NCBI GenBank assembly: GCA_002364735.1
Contig: DEZB01000066.1
Span: 156,480-220,479, forward strand
Direction: 5' to 3'
Length of the DNA: 64,000 nucleotides
Origin: Bacteroidales bacterium UBA3143
GTDB taxonomy: Bacteria; Bacteroidota; Bacteroidia; Bacteroidales; Dysgonomonadaceae
Made by a program: the position numbers and the translations under genes. Shown here one piece after another: positions 8,398 through 17,538 of this stretch. Every line of letters begins with the position of its first letter. Within the stretch, counting starts at the first letter, position 1. The notes below the pieces were generated by a model that worked only from the letters and a program-made list of their open reading frames with translations, was not told where the DNA came from and searched no databases.

Positions 8398-10476
8398 ATG
8401 AAACCATCTCTCTATTTCCTAATTGCCCTACTTGCATTAACAGCATGCACAACACAACCAAAAACAAAAACAGTAGAACTACCACCGGCTGCATTTGCCA
8501 ACACCCGCTCGTTGGAGTTTGCAAAGGTAACCCTCACAGACACGGTCACTGTGATTGATGTAGAGGCATTTTACACGCCTGAATATTGGATTAAAATCGT
8601 TTCAGACAGCTATTTGCAAGCAGATGGTAAGAAATATATGATTCGCAGTGGAGAGGGTATCGATTTAGATTCACTCTTTTGGATGCCAAAATCGGGTGAA
8701 GCATCGTTTAAACTGCTGTTTGAACCATTGCCTATAAATACTAAAATATTCGATTTTATAGAGAGCGATTGTGAGGAATGCTTTAAGATTTGGGGAATTA
8801 ATCTGTCAAACAAACGAACATCATTACCGAAGCTTTCTCGTGAATTTACAAAGAAGCACAAAGAAGAGACAGATTTAAATTTAGGATGGGAGAAAGGTGA
8901 TGCTATTGTGAGTGGCAAAATATGGGGATATATACCTAATACGCTTGAATGGACAGTAATGTATTCCAATCCGATTACGGGGAAAAACAATAATATTCCT
9001 TTAGAGATAGATGAAAAAGGAGCGTTCAATATGAAAATCCCTATCTACAGCCCAACTAATCTACTACTTGCATCCATGATAGAGCGGATTCCCATAAAAG
9101 TAGCTCCTGGAAAAGAATCAAGTATCATAATCAATCTTCCTGAGTTCTATCGTGAAGGAAGTCGTTTACTAAAAGAGCAAGAATCATATGGTAAGAAATA
9201 CTACTATGGTGGTTATCTGGCTCGTTTGAATAACGATCTTGCCAATGTGGATATAATACAAGCTGTACAATGGGATTGGGATTTTATTGAGGCTGTTGCC
9301 GATATGGATGTGAATGAATACAAAGCTTTCTTGATAGATAAATATCAAGAAAGTGTTGCACACAATGATGCATTAGACATCAGCCCCCTTGCTAAAAAGG
9401 TAACAAAAGCTATAGATGCTTTTGCATTAAGTGACAATATTGAGTTTGCAGAATCTCATTTGATAGAGGCGTTTGCAGAAAAACATCAAATATCAAGAGA
9501 GGAAGCTCAAAAGCGCTATAAGTCTGTTGAGAAAGCCAAAGATTACCAGGATTATTACCAACTGACTCCATACAATGATCCAGAAATGCTGTTTGTTCCA
9601 TATATTGCATTTCACAGCCATAATATGGGATATGCTCGCAAGCACTCAGGTGATGCTTTTGAAGTTATTAGTTATCTATCGCAACACGATGGAGTATCAA
9701 AAGAAGATCGTGTTTTTTTCAAAGAGTATATATCAGCAGAAGAGAATAATGTAGAATTCAAAAAAGCTGCATCTATTGAGTCAGTATTTAGTAAATATAC
9801 CTCATTAGCAACAGAATATGAGAAAAACCAAATGGGTGTAGGTTTTCTCTCTCAAATTTTGGAAACTGACGATGCATTATTGTTTGATTTGATTAATGCT
9901 CAAAAAATAGGGAGACGAATAGAGGATTTTAATCCACTCACAGATGAACAAAAACAAGAATTGTCAGATTTCCCTGAGGTTATTAGTCAGGTTTTATTAG
10001 AGGAAAATGAGACACTATTGGCAAGGATTGAAGAAAACAAAAAGAAAACAGGGTTTACAGTATTGAACACTCCCACCAATGCCGATGAGGAGCTATTTGT
10101 AGAGATGCTTAAACCCTTTAAAGGGAAAGTGATATTGGTGGATGTATGGGCTACTTGGTGCGGACCGTGCCGAATGGCAAACAAAGAGATGGAGCCGCTA
10201 AAAGCTCAACTTGCCGATGAAGAGGATTTAGTATTTCTATATCTGGCAGGAGAAGATTCTCCTGAGAACACATGGAATAATATGATTGTTGACCTGAAAG
10301 GCGAGCATTATAGGGTGAATCAAGCACAATGGGATTATCTCAGAGAAAGCCTGAAAGCAAGAGGAGTACCAACTTATATAATTATCGATAAAGAAGGGAA
10401 TCATTCATTTCATTCAGTTGGTTTTCCTGGTGTGGACGCCATGAAAAGAGAGTTGATGAAAGCCTTGAACGGATAG
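8398..10476 (+). CDS. Large TlpA-family thioredoxin-fold lipoprotein
   Basis: A 692-residue lipoprotein (LTACTTQPK lipobox). Most of the protein is a long, unassigned helical and beta-rich region; the last 150 residues are a TlpA-like thioredoxin domain with an intact WCGPC (C588, C591) inside VDVWATWCGPCRMANKEM. It ends the operon that starts with blaI, with no gene for 800 bases afterwards. The long N-terminal region may recognise partners. Redox activity is supported by the motif, while the physiological substrate is unknown. Confidence 0.85.
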   Translation: MKPSLYFLIALLALTACTTQPKTKTVELPPAAFANTRSLEFAKVTLTDTVTVIDVEAFYTPEYWIKIVSDSYLQADGKKYMIRSGEGIDLDSLFWMPKSGEASFKLLFEPLPINTKIFDFIESDCEECFKIWGINLSNKRTSLPKLSREFTKKHKEETDLNLGWEKGDAIVSGKIWGYIPNTLEWTVMYSNPITGKNNNIPLEIDEKGAFNMKIPIYSPTNLLLASMIERIPIKVAPGKESSIIINLPEFYREGSRLLKEQESYGKKYYYGGYLARLNNDLANVDIIQAVQWDWDFIEAVADMDVNEYKAFLIDKYQESVAHNDALDISPLAKKVTKAIDAFALSDNIEFAESHLIEAFAEKHQISREEAQKRYKSVEKAKDYQDYYQLTPYNDPEMLFVPYIAFHSHNMGYARKHSGDAFEVISYLSQHDGVSKEDRVFFKEYISAEENNVEFKKAASIESVFSKYTSLATEYEKNQMGVGFLSQILETDDALLFDLINAQKIGRRIEDFNPLTDEQKQELSDFPEVISQVLLEENETLLARIEENKKKTGFTVLNTPTNADEELFVEMLKPFKGKVILVDVWATWCGPCRMANKEMEPLKAQLADEEDLVFLYLAGEDSPENTWNNMIVDLKGEHYRVNQAQWDYLRESLKARGVPTYIIIDKEGNHSFHSVGFPGVDAMKRELMKALNG

Positions 10477-10599
10477 ATGATAATTTGTCCAATTATAGGT
10501 TTTACCTGACACACCTCATTACTTTACATTTCGACAAATAACAATTTGTAAATAACATCTCGTTATATTTTACAAATCATTAGAAAATGTGACAGAAAA

Positions 10600-10929
10600 C
10601 AGTTGGAAATTAAATCTACTGCGGTGGATTAGACTTTCAACTGTTGAAAACGCAATCTACCACCGTAGAAATGTTTTGTATCGCTAAAAAGATGATTCCT
10701 TGAGCAAATATGGGAGGTAAATGCCGTAACAATAGAAAAAGCTCCCCAAGACTGAAGAGTCAACTGATGAAAAGAGAATTCTACTTTGGGAATTGGATTT
10801 TTAAGGCATAAATGGCACAAATTAAGGCAACAAAACGAGAATAATCTGTTTTCAAACATTTTGTTGGCCGTGAATGCAAATTTCAACTGTTGAAAACTCA
10901 ATCAACCGCTGTGGAAATGTTTTGAAAAA
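10600..10929 (-). repeat. 330-bp structured dispersed repeat, copy A
   Basis: Read on the minus strand, this segment aligns end to end with 30203-30530. The conserved core around 10798-10850 includes TTGCCTTAATTTGTGCCATT; the other copy has TTTGCCCTAATTTGTTCCAT. Each end carries a pair of GC-rich palindromes about 40 bases apart with a smaller hairpin between them (TTTCAACTGTTGAAA at 10635-10649 and 10881-10895). The sequence is intergenic, between the ends of two convergent genes. The 90-codon frame across it is not conserved in the other copy. Confidence 0.75.
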
Positions 10930-11027
10930 ATATTTCAATAAAAGACAGCCAATTGCATTGACAAGCAGTTATTTAAAATATTGTAAGTCTAAAATATTAT
11001 CAAACTGTAGAAATTTGCCCTTCTGGA

Positions 11028-11238
11028 GGCTTACGAAAACATAAATACCTGCTTCGCGAGGCTATTGAAGGGCTATGAAAGGAAAAAGATTTCGTCCTCG
11101 AGGATTTCGTAGGTGTGCAAAAGCATAAAGATTGGGTTCTCGGTACTATCGAAGGTGTAGGATATGATAAAGAGTCAGTCCTTATAGCTTTTTTAGTGAT
11201 ACGAAAGTATAAAGAGTCAGTTCTTCACATTGTCGTAG
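11028..11238. repeat. Five degenerate 42-bp tandem repeats
   Basis: Units run 11028-11070 (43 bp), then 11071-11112, 11113-11154, 11155-11196 and 11197-11238 (42 bp each). Most show AAA then a CATAAA-like run in the first half, a G/C-rich middle (TTCGCGA, CCTCGAGG) and end in GAAG or GTAG. The last two share TATAAAGAGTCAGT or GATAAAGAGTCAGT. The array lies between the 330-bp repeat and the 3' end of the polyprenyl synthase gene, in a convergent gap. Confidence 0.7.
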
Positions 11239-11280
11239 ACGTATAAAAGGAGGGTTTAGAGATCGCCCCCTACTCTACTA

Positions 11281-12255
11281 TTAATACTTCCTCTCTTTCA
11301 GATACTGTATCACAGAAAAAAACGACTCTTTCAATCCTTCAGTTTCAAAGGTCATCTCTGATATAATTTGTTTGGCTTTTTCAGTAGTTTTCTCTAAAAT
11401 TGAATAGGTGTAGTCGATGCCCCCATTATCTTTCGCAAAATTGATAAGATAGGCAACGTTGTCATCGGTAAAATCTTTGTCTTTAACTATCACTTTTGCT
11501 CTTTCACTACCGTTTACACCATTCTGCTGAAAAGCATGTATTAAAGGGAGGGTTACTTTACCTTCGCGAATGTCATTACCAGTGGGTTTACCAATATTAT
11601 CATCGAAGTAATCAAAAATATCATCACGCAATTGTACGCTCATTCCAATGAGTTCGCCCAACTTTGTAAATTTTTCTACCATATCTCTTTCAGCATCAAC
11701 AGTGAGCGCACCAATCTTCATGCAAGCACTCAGTAATGAAGCCGTTTTCTGACGAATTACATTGAAGTATTCTTCTTCGCTAATAATAATCTCATCAGCA
11801 ATAATTAGTTGTTGCAGTTCGCCTTCGGCAAGTTTCTTGCCAAGATTGGCAATGGTTGAAACAATTTCTAAATTATTTGTAAGTACACTTTGGGTGAGTG
11901 CAGAAGAGAGGAAAAAGTCACCACAAAGAACCGTTTTACGGTTATCGAATATGCTATTGAGCGAAGGTTGTCCGCGGCGCATATCTGCTTCGTCCACCAC
12001 ATCGTCGTGAATAAGCGTTGCAGTATGCAACAATTCTATGGTTACGGCAGCATGATAGGTTGTTTCGTTTACTTCACCCAAGGCTTTTGCAGTAAGTAGC
12101 AAAAGAATAGGACGTATCTTCTTCCCATCTGCCTTGTATATATGCTCAATCATTTTCTGCAAACGAGGGTTCTCGCTTCTCATTGAGTTATACATCAAGT
12201 CAAATTTCTTTAACTCTTCGCTAATTATTGCAACCGCAAGATTCTTATAATCCAT
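11281..12255 (-). CDS. Polyprenyl diphosphate synthase (octaprenyl/heptaprenyl type)
   Basis: The 324-residue protein has both Asp-rich motifs of trans-isoprenyl diphosphate synthases: HDDVVDEADMRRG (DDxxD at 84-88) and LRDDIFDYFDD (around 213-223), plus the GKKIRP motif at 44-49 that binds diphosphate. It condenses isopentenyl diphosphate onto farnesyl diphosphate to make the side chain of menaquinone; chain length is not readable. Length is normal. It stands alone with its own promoter, divergent from polA. Confidence 0.93.
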   Translation of the reverse strand: MDYKNLAVAIISEELKKFDLMYNSMRSENPRLQKMIEHIYKADGKKIRPILLLLTAKALGEVNETTYHAAVTIELLHTATLIHDDVVDEADMRRGQPSLNSIFDNRKTVLCGDFFLSSALTQSVLTNNLEIVSTIANLGKKLAEGELQQLIIADEIIISEEEYFNVIRQKTASLLSACMKIGALTVDAERDMVEKFTKLGELIGMSVQLRDDIFDYFDDNIGKPTGNDIREGKVTLPLIHAFQQNGVNGSERAKVIVKDKDFTDDNVAYLINFAKDNGGIDYTYSILEKTTEKAKQIISEMTFETEGLKESFFSVIQYLKERKY

Positions 12256-12275
12256 GTATGAAGTTTATTTAAAGA

Positions 12276-12305
12276 CAAATTTAAAAATAAAACAGGTGAA
12301 AGCAA
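12276..12305 (-). promoter_or_regulatory. Promoter of the polyprenyl synthase gene
   Basis: On the minus strand TTG (12305-12303), a 19-base spacer and TAAATTTG (12283-12276) match the Bacteroidetes consensus; the ATG is 21 bases downstream. Confidence 0.65.
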
Positions 12306-12540
12306 CATTTATTTGTAACTTTACGTACTATTAAGTGTTTCTGCTCGGCAATACAGCCTAAATTTAAAGTTGTATCTACTTCGTTTAAACCAAGGAGATA
12401 GAATATGTTGAATTGAAGAAATAAACATTGACAAGTGGTAACTGTTCAACATCAGTAAAAACTATATGCTATGCTTAAGTTTTTTGTCAAACTGAAGAAT
12501 AACAGATCGCATCTACGAAGCTCTATGTCCTATAATTAAT

Positions 12541-12575
12541 TAGGCACTACAGACAGGGCGCTCCTACTGGAGCCG
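12541..12575 (-). repeat. GCTCC-palindrome dispersed repeat, partial inverted copy
   Basis: On the minus strand GGCTCCAGTAGGAGC is followed by a stretch ending CTGTCTGTAG, matching the first half of the 12701-12778 element (GCTCCGTAGGAGC then CACTGTTTGTAG). It lies 125 bases from that copy in opposite orientation. The rest of 12306-12923 holds no gene; a related fragment (CCCGTAGTAAC) is near 12816. Confidence 0.6.
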
Positions 12576-12700
12576 TAAATATGACTTTGTTATATATAAG
12601 CAATAAAATGAACAATCGAATTTAAAGCCATATAGAAAATTAGATAAATAAATATCAAAATAATAGTAATGAATAATCATTAAAATACTCAGCCATTTAG

Positions 12701-12778
12701 TGCTCCGTAGGAGCTACACTGTTTGTAGTAATCCACACCTTCACTTGAGTTCAAGCGCCGTAGGTGCGGACTGTTAAT
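12701..12778 (+). repeat. GCTCC-palindrome dispersed repeat, full copy
   Basis: The element starts with the palindrome GCTCCGTAGGAGC (12702-12714), continues CACTGTTTGTAG, then about 27 variable bases, then GCGCCGTAGGTGCGGA and CTGTTAAT. The same order of conserved blocks occurs at 63927-63846 on the other strand. It resembles a REP-like or MITE-like intergenic element and lies in the divergent gap upstream of polA. Confidence 0.65.
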
Positions 12779-12923
12779 TGTTCAAGCATAACAACGGGGT
12801 TGTATTTACAAATGTCCCGTAGTAACTACATAAAAACAAATACAACATAATATTATATCTTTACTCACTCAAGAGTAGGTACGATTAAACAAACCAGAAC
12901 AACCTTTGTTCCAATAAATAATT

Positions 12924-15710
12924 ATGAGAAAAAAACTTTTCCTTCTTGATGCTTATGCACTCATCTATCGCTCATTTTATGCATTTATACGCAATCCACG
13001 AATTAACTCTAAGGGCTTCAACACCTCCGCTATATTTGGCTTTGTAAATACCTTGGAGGAAGTATTGCAGAAAGAAAAACCTTCCCACATAGCGGTTGCT
13101 TTTGATCCTCCAGGATTAACGTTCCGTCATGAAGAGTTTGAAGCATATAAAGCACAACGCGAAAAAACGCCTGAAGATATTAAACTGGCGGTGCCCATTA
13201 TCAAACAAATTATTGAAGCCTACAACATTGAAGTGTTGCAAGTAGATGGATACGAAGCTGACGATGTAGTAGGGACTATTGCCCAAAGAGCTGATAAAGA
13301 TGAGTTTGATGTGTATATGATGACTTCTGACAAGGACTATGCACAGTTGGTAGAAGATCACATCTATATTTACAAACCAAGGTCTGGCAAAAGCGATTTG
13401 GAAATATTGAACGATAAGAGCGTGATGAAAAAATACAACCTCACCCACCCTACTCAAATGATTGATCTGTTGGGATTGATGGGTGATGCTTCTGACAATA
13501 TACCTGGCTGTCCGAATGTTGGACCAAAGACTGCAGAGAAATTGTTAGTAGAGTTTGGGAGCATTGAGAATCTGTTGGAAAACACTGATGCACTGAAAGG
13601 TGCTGTCAAAAAGAATGTAGAAGAGAACAAAGAACAAATTATTCTTTCTAAATACCTTGCTACTATTAAAACTGATGTGCCTATTGAAATTGAAATTGAT
13701 AAGTTTAAACGCAAACCCATCAACGAAGATGCATTGAGGACAATCTTTGAAGAGTTGGAATTCAGAACACTTCTCAATCGCATTCTCAATATTGAACCTG
13801 CAAAGCCGAAGATTCAACAAAACCAGCAGGGAAGCCTTTTCGATAATATGGACGAAGACGATGAAACAGTTGAATCTATAGTAGACTTGCCTGCAGATTT
13901 CACAGATATCAACTCATCGCCTAACACATATACGCTTGTTGATACTACGGAAGGGATAAAGGAGCTTAATATAATACTTAACACACAAAAGTCTGTAGCG
14001 TTTGATACCGAAACAACTGGCTTCGACCCGTTGGCCTGCGACATCGTTGGTATTTCGTTAGCTTATAAAGAGAATGAGGCCTACTATATTGCACTTTCCC
14101 CAAACAAAGAAGAAGCTACCGAGCAGTTAAACTTGTTGAAGCCATTTCTTGAAAACAAAGAGATTGAAAAGATTGGTCAAAACATAAAGTACGATATCTT
14201 GATGGTACGCAATTATGGTATCAACGTGCAAGGACCGCTATTCGACACAATGATTGCTCATTATTTAATTAATCCTGAAACCAGTCATGGCATGGATTAT
14301 TTGGCAGAAACATACCTGAAGTACAAAACAGTTTCTATTGAAGAGTTAATTGGGGTACGTGGCAAAAATCAAGGCAATATGCGCGATGTTGATGTAAACA
14401 TTGCAAGCAAGTATGCGTGTGAAGATGCAGATATAACTTTGAAATTGAAAAATGTATTTGAGAAAGAGATAAAAGAGAATAACTTAGAGAAGTTGTTCTA
14501 TGAGATAGAATGTCCCTTGATTTACGTGCTTGCAGATATGGAGTGGAGAGGCGTGAGGTTGGATTTGGATGCTCTTAAAGTATTGTCTGAAGATTTGACT
14601 GAAGACATGAGGGTGCTGGAAGAAGAGATACTTGAAATGGCGGGCATCGATTACAATGTGAATTCGCCAAAGCAAACAGGTGAAATGCTCTTTGATCACC
14701 TGAAGATTGTAGAGAAAGCAAAGAAAACAAAAACGGGACAATATAGCACCAGTGAAGGCGAATTGGAGAAATTGCGTAGCAAACATCCTATCATTGAGAA
14801 GATATTGGAATACCGTGGATTGAAAAAACTGTTGAGTACTTATATCGATGCATTTCCATTGCTCATTAATCCTCGTTCAAACAAGATACACACTTCTTTC
14901 AATCAAACTGTTGCAGCAACGGGTAGATTAAGTAGTACCAACCCCAACTTGCAAAACATTCCAATTCGGACTGAACAAGGAAGGGCAATGCGTAAAGTGT
15001 TTATACCAGATGATGGATGCACTTTTCTTTCTGCTGACTACTCACAGATTGAACTGCGCATCATGGCTCACTTGAGCAAAGATAAGCACATGACAGAGGC
15101 TTTTAACAACGATTTGGATATTCATACTGCAACAGCCGCTAAAATCTATAAGGTTCCTTTAGAAGAAGCCACAAGCGAAATGCGCAACAAAGCAAAGACA
15201 GCCAACTTTGGAATTATTTATGGTATTTCAATATTTGGACTGTCCGAAAGATTGGCAATACCTCGTGGCGAAGCCAAAGACTTGATTGAGGGCTATTTTG
15301 AAACCTATCCAGATGTAAAATTGTACATGGACAAAAGCATTGAAACTGCCAAGGAAAATGGATATGTTGAAACATTATTGGGACGCAAACGTTTCCTACC
15401 CGACATTAACTCAAGAAATGGAATTGTGAGAGGATATGCAGAGCGAAATGCCATAAATGCACCCATACAGGGCAGTGCCGCTGATATTATTAAGGTAGCG
15501 ATGATTCGTATATTCAATCGTTTTGAGGAAGCTAAACTACAATCGAAAATGATTCTTCAGGTGCATGATGAGTTAAACTTTAATGTGCCATTGGATGAAT
15601 TGGAAGTGGCAAAGAATATTGTGGTGGAAGAAATGGAAAATGCTTATAAACTAAATGTACCACTGAAGACTGAATGTGGATGGGGGACGAATTGGTTGGA
15701 GGCGCATTGA
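12924..15710 (+). CDS. polA: DNA polymerase I
   Basis: The 928-residue protein has the three domains of full-length PolA. The N-terminal 5'-3' exonuclease (residues 1-290) shows LLDAYALIYRSF and GYEADDVVGT. The 3'-5' proofreading exonuclease (about 340-530) keeps its DxE motif in VAFDTETTGFDPL. The polymerase domain has motif A (SADYSQIELRIMAHLS), the O-helix region (KTANFGIIYGIS) and motif C (QVHDELN). It fills gaps after RNA primer removal and in repair. The gene is monocistronic or leads into the yqaA gene 147 bases later. Confidence 0.98.
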   Translation: MRKKLFLLDAYALIYRSFYAFIRNPRINSKGFNTSAIFGFVNTLEEVLQKEKPSHIAVAFDPPGLTFRHEEFEAYKAQREKTPEDIKLAVPIIKQIIEAYNIEVLQVDGYEADDVVGTIAQRADKDEFDVYMMTSDKDYAQLVEDHIYIYKPRSGKSDLEILNDKSVMKKYNLTHPTQMIDLLGLMGDASDNIPGCPNVGPKTAEKLLVEFGSIENLLENTDALKGAVKKNVEENKEQIILSKYLATIKTDVPIEIEIDKFKRKPINEDALRTIFEELEFRTLLNRILNIEPAKPKIQQNQQGSLFDNMDEDDETVESIVDLPADFTDINSSPNTYTLVDTTEGIKELNIILNTQKSVAFDTETTGFDPLACDIVGISLAYKENEAYYIALSPNKEEATEQLNLLKPFLENKEIEKIGQNIKYDILMVRNYGINVQGPLFDTMIAHYLINPETSHGMDYLAETYLKYKTVSIEELIGVRGKNQGNMRDVDVNIASKYACEDADITLKLKNVFEKEIKENNLEKLFYEIECPLIYVLADMEWRGVRLDLDALKVLSEDLTEDMRVLEEEILEMAGIDYNVNSPKQTGEMLFDHLKIVEKAKKTKTGQYSTSEGELEKLRSKHPIIEKILEYRGLKKLLSTYIDAFPLLINPRSNKIHTSFNQTVAATGRLSSTNPNLQNIPIRTEQGRAMRKVFIPDDGCTFLSADYSQIELRIMAHLSKDKHMTEAFNNDLDIHTATAAKIYKVPLEEATSEMRNKAKTANFGIIYGISIFGLSERLAIPRGEAKDLIEGYFETYPDVKLYMDKSIETAKENGYVETLLGRKRFLPDINSRNGIVRGYAERNAINAPIQGSAADIIKVAMIRIFNRFEEAKLQSKMILQVHDELNFNVPLDELEVAKNIVVEEMENAYKLNVPLKTECGWGTNWLEAH

Positions 15711-15711
15711 G

Positions 15712-15850
15712 AAGAGAGTTGGGGTGTGGGTTATGGGTTATGGGTTATGGGGTGTGTGATATGAGGTAAGAGTGGGGTGAGGTAAGTGGTAAGTAAAATG
15801 CTAAGTGATGTAGAGGTAATGATTTCGTAATTCATAATTCGTAATTAAAA
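15712..15850 (+). repeat. G/T-rich dispersed element with AATTCGTAATT tail
   Basis: The polA-yqaA gap begins with G/T-rich sequence (GGGTTATGG repeats, GAGGTAAGAGTGGGG, GGTAAGTGGTAAGT) and ends with TTCGTAATTCATAATTCG. The same succession occurs on the minus strand at 33680-33478, and a shorter piece (GTGAGGTAAGAGGAGTGG) on the minus strand near 46257-46220. Confidence 0.55.
15721..15752 (+). other. Canonical G-quadruplex motif
   Basis: Five G-tracts (GGGG, GGG, GGG, GGG, GGGG) are separated by TGT and three TTAT loops, with a (GGGTTAT)3 core at 15728-15748. This satisfies the G3+N1-7 rule and lies on the sense strand between the polA stop and the yqaA start, so it could fold in DNA or mRNA. 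Confidence 0.7.
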
Positions 15851-15857
15851 CACAAAT

Positions 15858-16328
15858 ATGGTTGAAGGACTAATAAATCTGGATGGATTTATAGAATGGG
15901 GGTATTTCGGATTGTTTATGGCTGCCTTTTTGGCTGCTACCATACTGCCCTTTGGCTCAGAGGTTGTGTTTGGAGGACTAATAGCAGCAGGTTTCGATGT
16001 ATGGACCTCAATAATTATAGCTACCATAGGCAACTCCATTGGAGGAATGACCAACTACTGGTTAGGTTCGTTTGGCAGAATAGAGTGGATAGAGCGGTTC
16101 ATGAAAGTGAAACGAGAGCGAATTGAGGAAGTGCAAGCTTGGTTACATGGAAGGGGTGCTATCATGAGTTTTTTTGTGTTTTTGCCAGGAGTGGGCGATA
16201 TCATTGCTCTTGCTCTTGGCTTTATGCGTGCCAATCCGTGGCTTGTACTTCTATTTATGACGTTAGGCAAGTTTGCCCGCTATGTAGTGGTTGGTTTCGG
16301 ATTGCAACAAATTCTTTCTTGGTTTTAA
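15858..16328 (+). CDS. YqaA-family (VTT/DedA-like) inner-membrane protein
   Basis: A 156-residue hydrophobic protein with about four membrane segments. The segment LPFGSEVVFGGLIAAGFD, the motif GNSIGGMTNYWLG and the re-entrant-like FLPGVGDIIALALGFMR mark the YqaA branch of the SNARE-associated/VTT family. DedA relatives move lipid carriers across the membrane; for YqaA no substrate is established. A radical SAM gene follows after 23 bases, suggesting co-transcription. Confidence 0.87.
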   Translation: MVEGLINLDGFIEWGYFGLFMAAFLAATILPFGSEVVFGGLIAAGFDVWTSIIIATIGNSIGGMTNYWLGSFGRIEWIERFMKVKRERIEEVQAWLHGRGAIMSFFVFLPGVGDIIALALGFMRANPWLVLLFMTLGKFARYVVVGFGLQQILSWF

Positions 16329-16351
16329 ACATTAAAAAAAACAGATAACAG

Positions 16352-17131
16352 ATGTCTACAATTTTATTCAGTGAAATAGTATTTGGTCCCATTCATAGTA
16401 GGCGAATGGGCGCATCGTTGGGTATAAACCTTTTGCCATTTGATGGCAAGTTGTGCAATTTTGATTGCATCTATTGTGAATGTGGTTTCAACGAAAACTT
16501 CAGAACATGCACCAAACTTCCAACTCGTCAAAACGTGAAAGATGCCCTAAAAGATAAACTCATTTCGTTGAAAGAGGAAGGAGCAGCGTTAGATGTAATC
16601 ACTTTTGCTGGAAATGGAGAACCAACAATGCATCCTGATTTTGCAGGAGTTATTGATGATACCATTGAATTGCGCAACATGTATAGCCCTAATGCAGGAA
16701 TAAGTGTACTCACAAACGGAATAAGTGCTGGGAGACAGAGCGTATTTGAAGCTTTGCAGAAAGTAGAAAGCCCTGTGTTGAAGTTAGACTCTGCATTTGA
16801 TGAAACAGTTCAATTAATTGACCGCCCTAACTCACCAACTTACACTGTGGCGAAGCAAATAGAATTGTATAAACGCTTCAATGGCAACTTCATATTGCAA
16901 ACTATGTTTGTGAAAGGATCATTTGAAGGAAGGAGAGTTGACAATACCACAGAGAGAGAAGTTTCGGCATGGTTGAAGGTTGTAGAAGAGCTGAAGCCTC
17001 GTGAAGTAATGATTTATACCATCGACAGAGAAACACCCGCTAAAGAGCTTGAGAAGGTCTCGTTGGAAGTATTGAAAAAGATTGCTGCTGAAGTTGAGAA
17101 ATTGGGGGTGAAGACGAATGTGGCGGGGTGA
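16352..17131 (+). CDS. Radical SAM protein
   Basis: The 259-residue protein has the radical SAM cluster motif CNFDCIYC (C35, C39, C42) followed by an unusual fourth Cys (CECG). GPIHSRRMGASLGINLLP before the motif and FAGNGEPTMHP after it are typical of the COG0731-like Fe-S oxidoreductases. It should bind a 4Fe-4S cluster and cleave S-adenosylmethionine. It lacks an evident auxiliary-cluster domain and its substrate is unknown. It follows yqaA closely in the same direction. Confidence 0.88.
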   Translation: MSTILFSEIVFGPIHSRRMGASLGINLLPFDGKLCNFDCIYCECGFNENFRTCTKLPTRQNVKDALKDKLISLKEEGAALDVITFAGNGEPTMHPDFAGVIDDTIELRNMYSPNAGISVLTNGISAGRQSVFEALQKVESPVLKLDSAFDETVQLIDRPNSPTYTVAKQIELYKRFNGNFILQTMFVKGSFEGRRVDNTTEREVSAWLKVVEELKPREVMIYTIDRETPAKELEKVSLEVLKKIAAEVEKLGVKTNVAG

Positions 17132-17339
17132 AGCTTATTGCCATCTTTCTCCATTTTAAAAGATAAGGTAAACCTGGTATAGTTCTTTGTTTAAGAGGAA
17201 GAAGGTAGGCTCTTTTCTTTAATATTCTGTCTGATTTAGAATCCCTCATCAATTTGTGATATACTACATAATTAGTTTCTCGCTTTAATTCTCTTTCTAA
17301 ATAAATTCCCCAAGAAAGGCTAATAAAAACACCATTCTC

Positions 17340-17490
17340 TTGAACTATAGTTCCATTAATAACGTCTTATAAAACAGAGATATTTCATTCAATAGAATAA
17401 AATATATAGCATCAAAAAAACAACTATTCAAAGGATATTTATGCCGCGACTTTCTTTAGAAACTTGCAGTTTTGGGTTATTCTGAATTGA
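17340..17490 (+). pseudogene. Remnant of the 5' end of a Gfo/Idh/MocA oxidoreductase gene
   Basis: This stretch resembles the leader and first codons of the intact gene at 18177. Upstream parts match (CTTATAAAACAGAGA versus CTTATAAGACAGAGA; AATAAAATATA versus GATAAAATATA). After an ATG at 17441 follow CTTTAGAAACTTGCAGTTTT and GGGTTATTC, corresponding to CTTAAGAAACTTGCAGTTTC and AGGTTATTC in the intact gene, with a deletion between. It is too short to code. The rest of the gap 17132-17538 shows no gene. Confidence 0.6.
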
Positions 17491-17538
17491 GGTAAATTAA
17501 ATTGTACTAAACAACTCATCATCGTAAAATTTAAAACT

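Noticed and set aside
10629..10901. 90-codon open frame on the minus strand
   Set aside because: It runs through the 330-bp repeat; the other copy does not preserve it and the hairpins explain the sequence.
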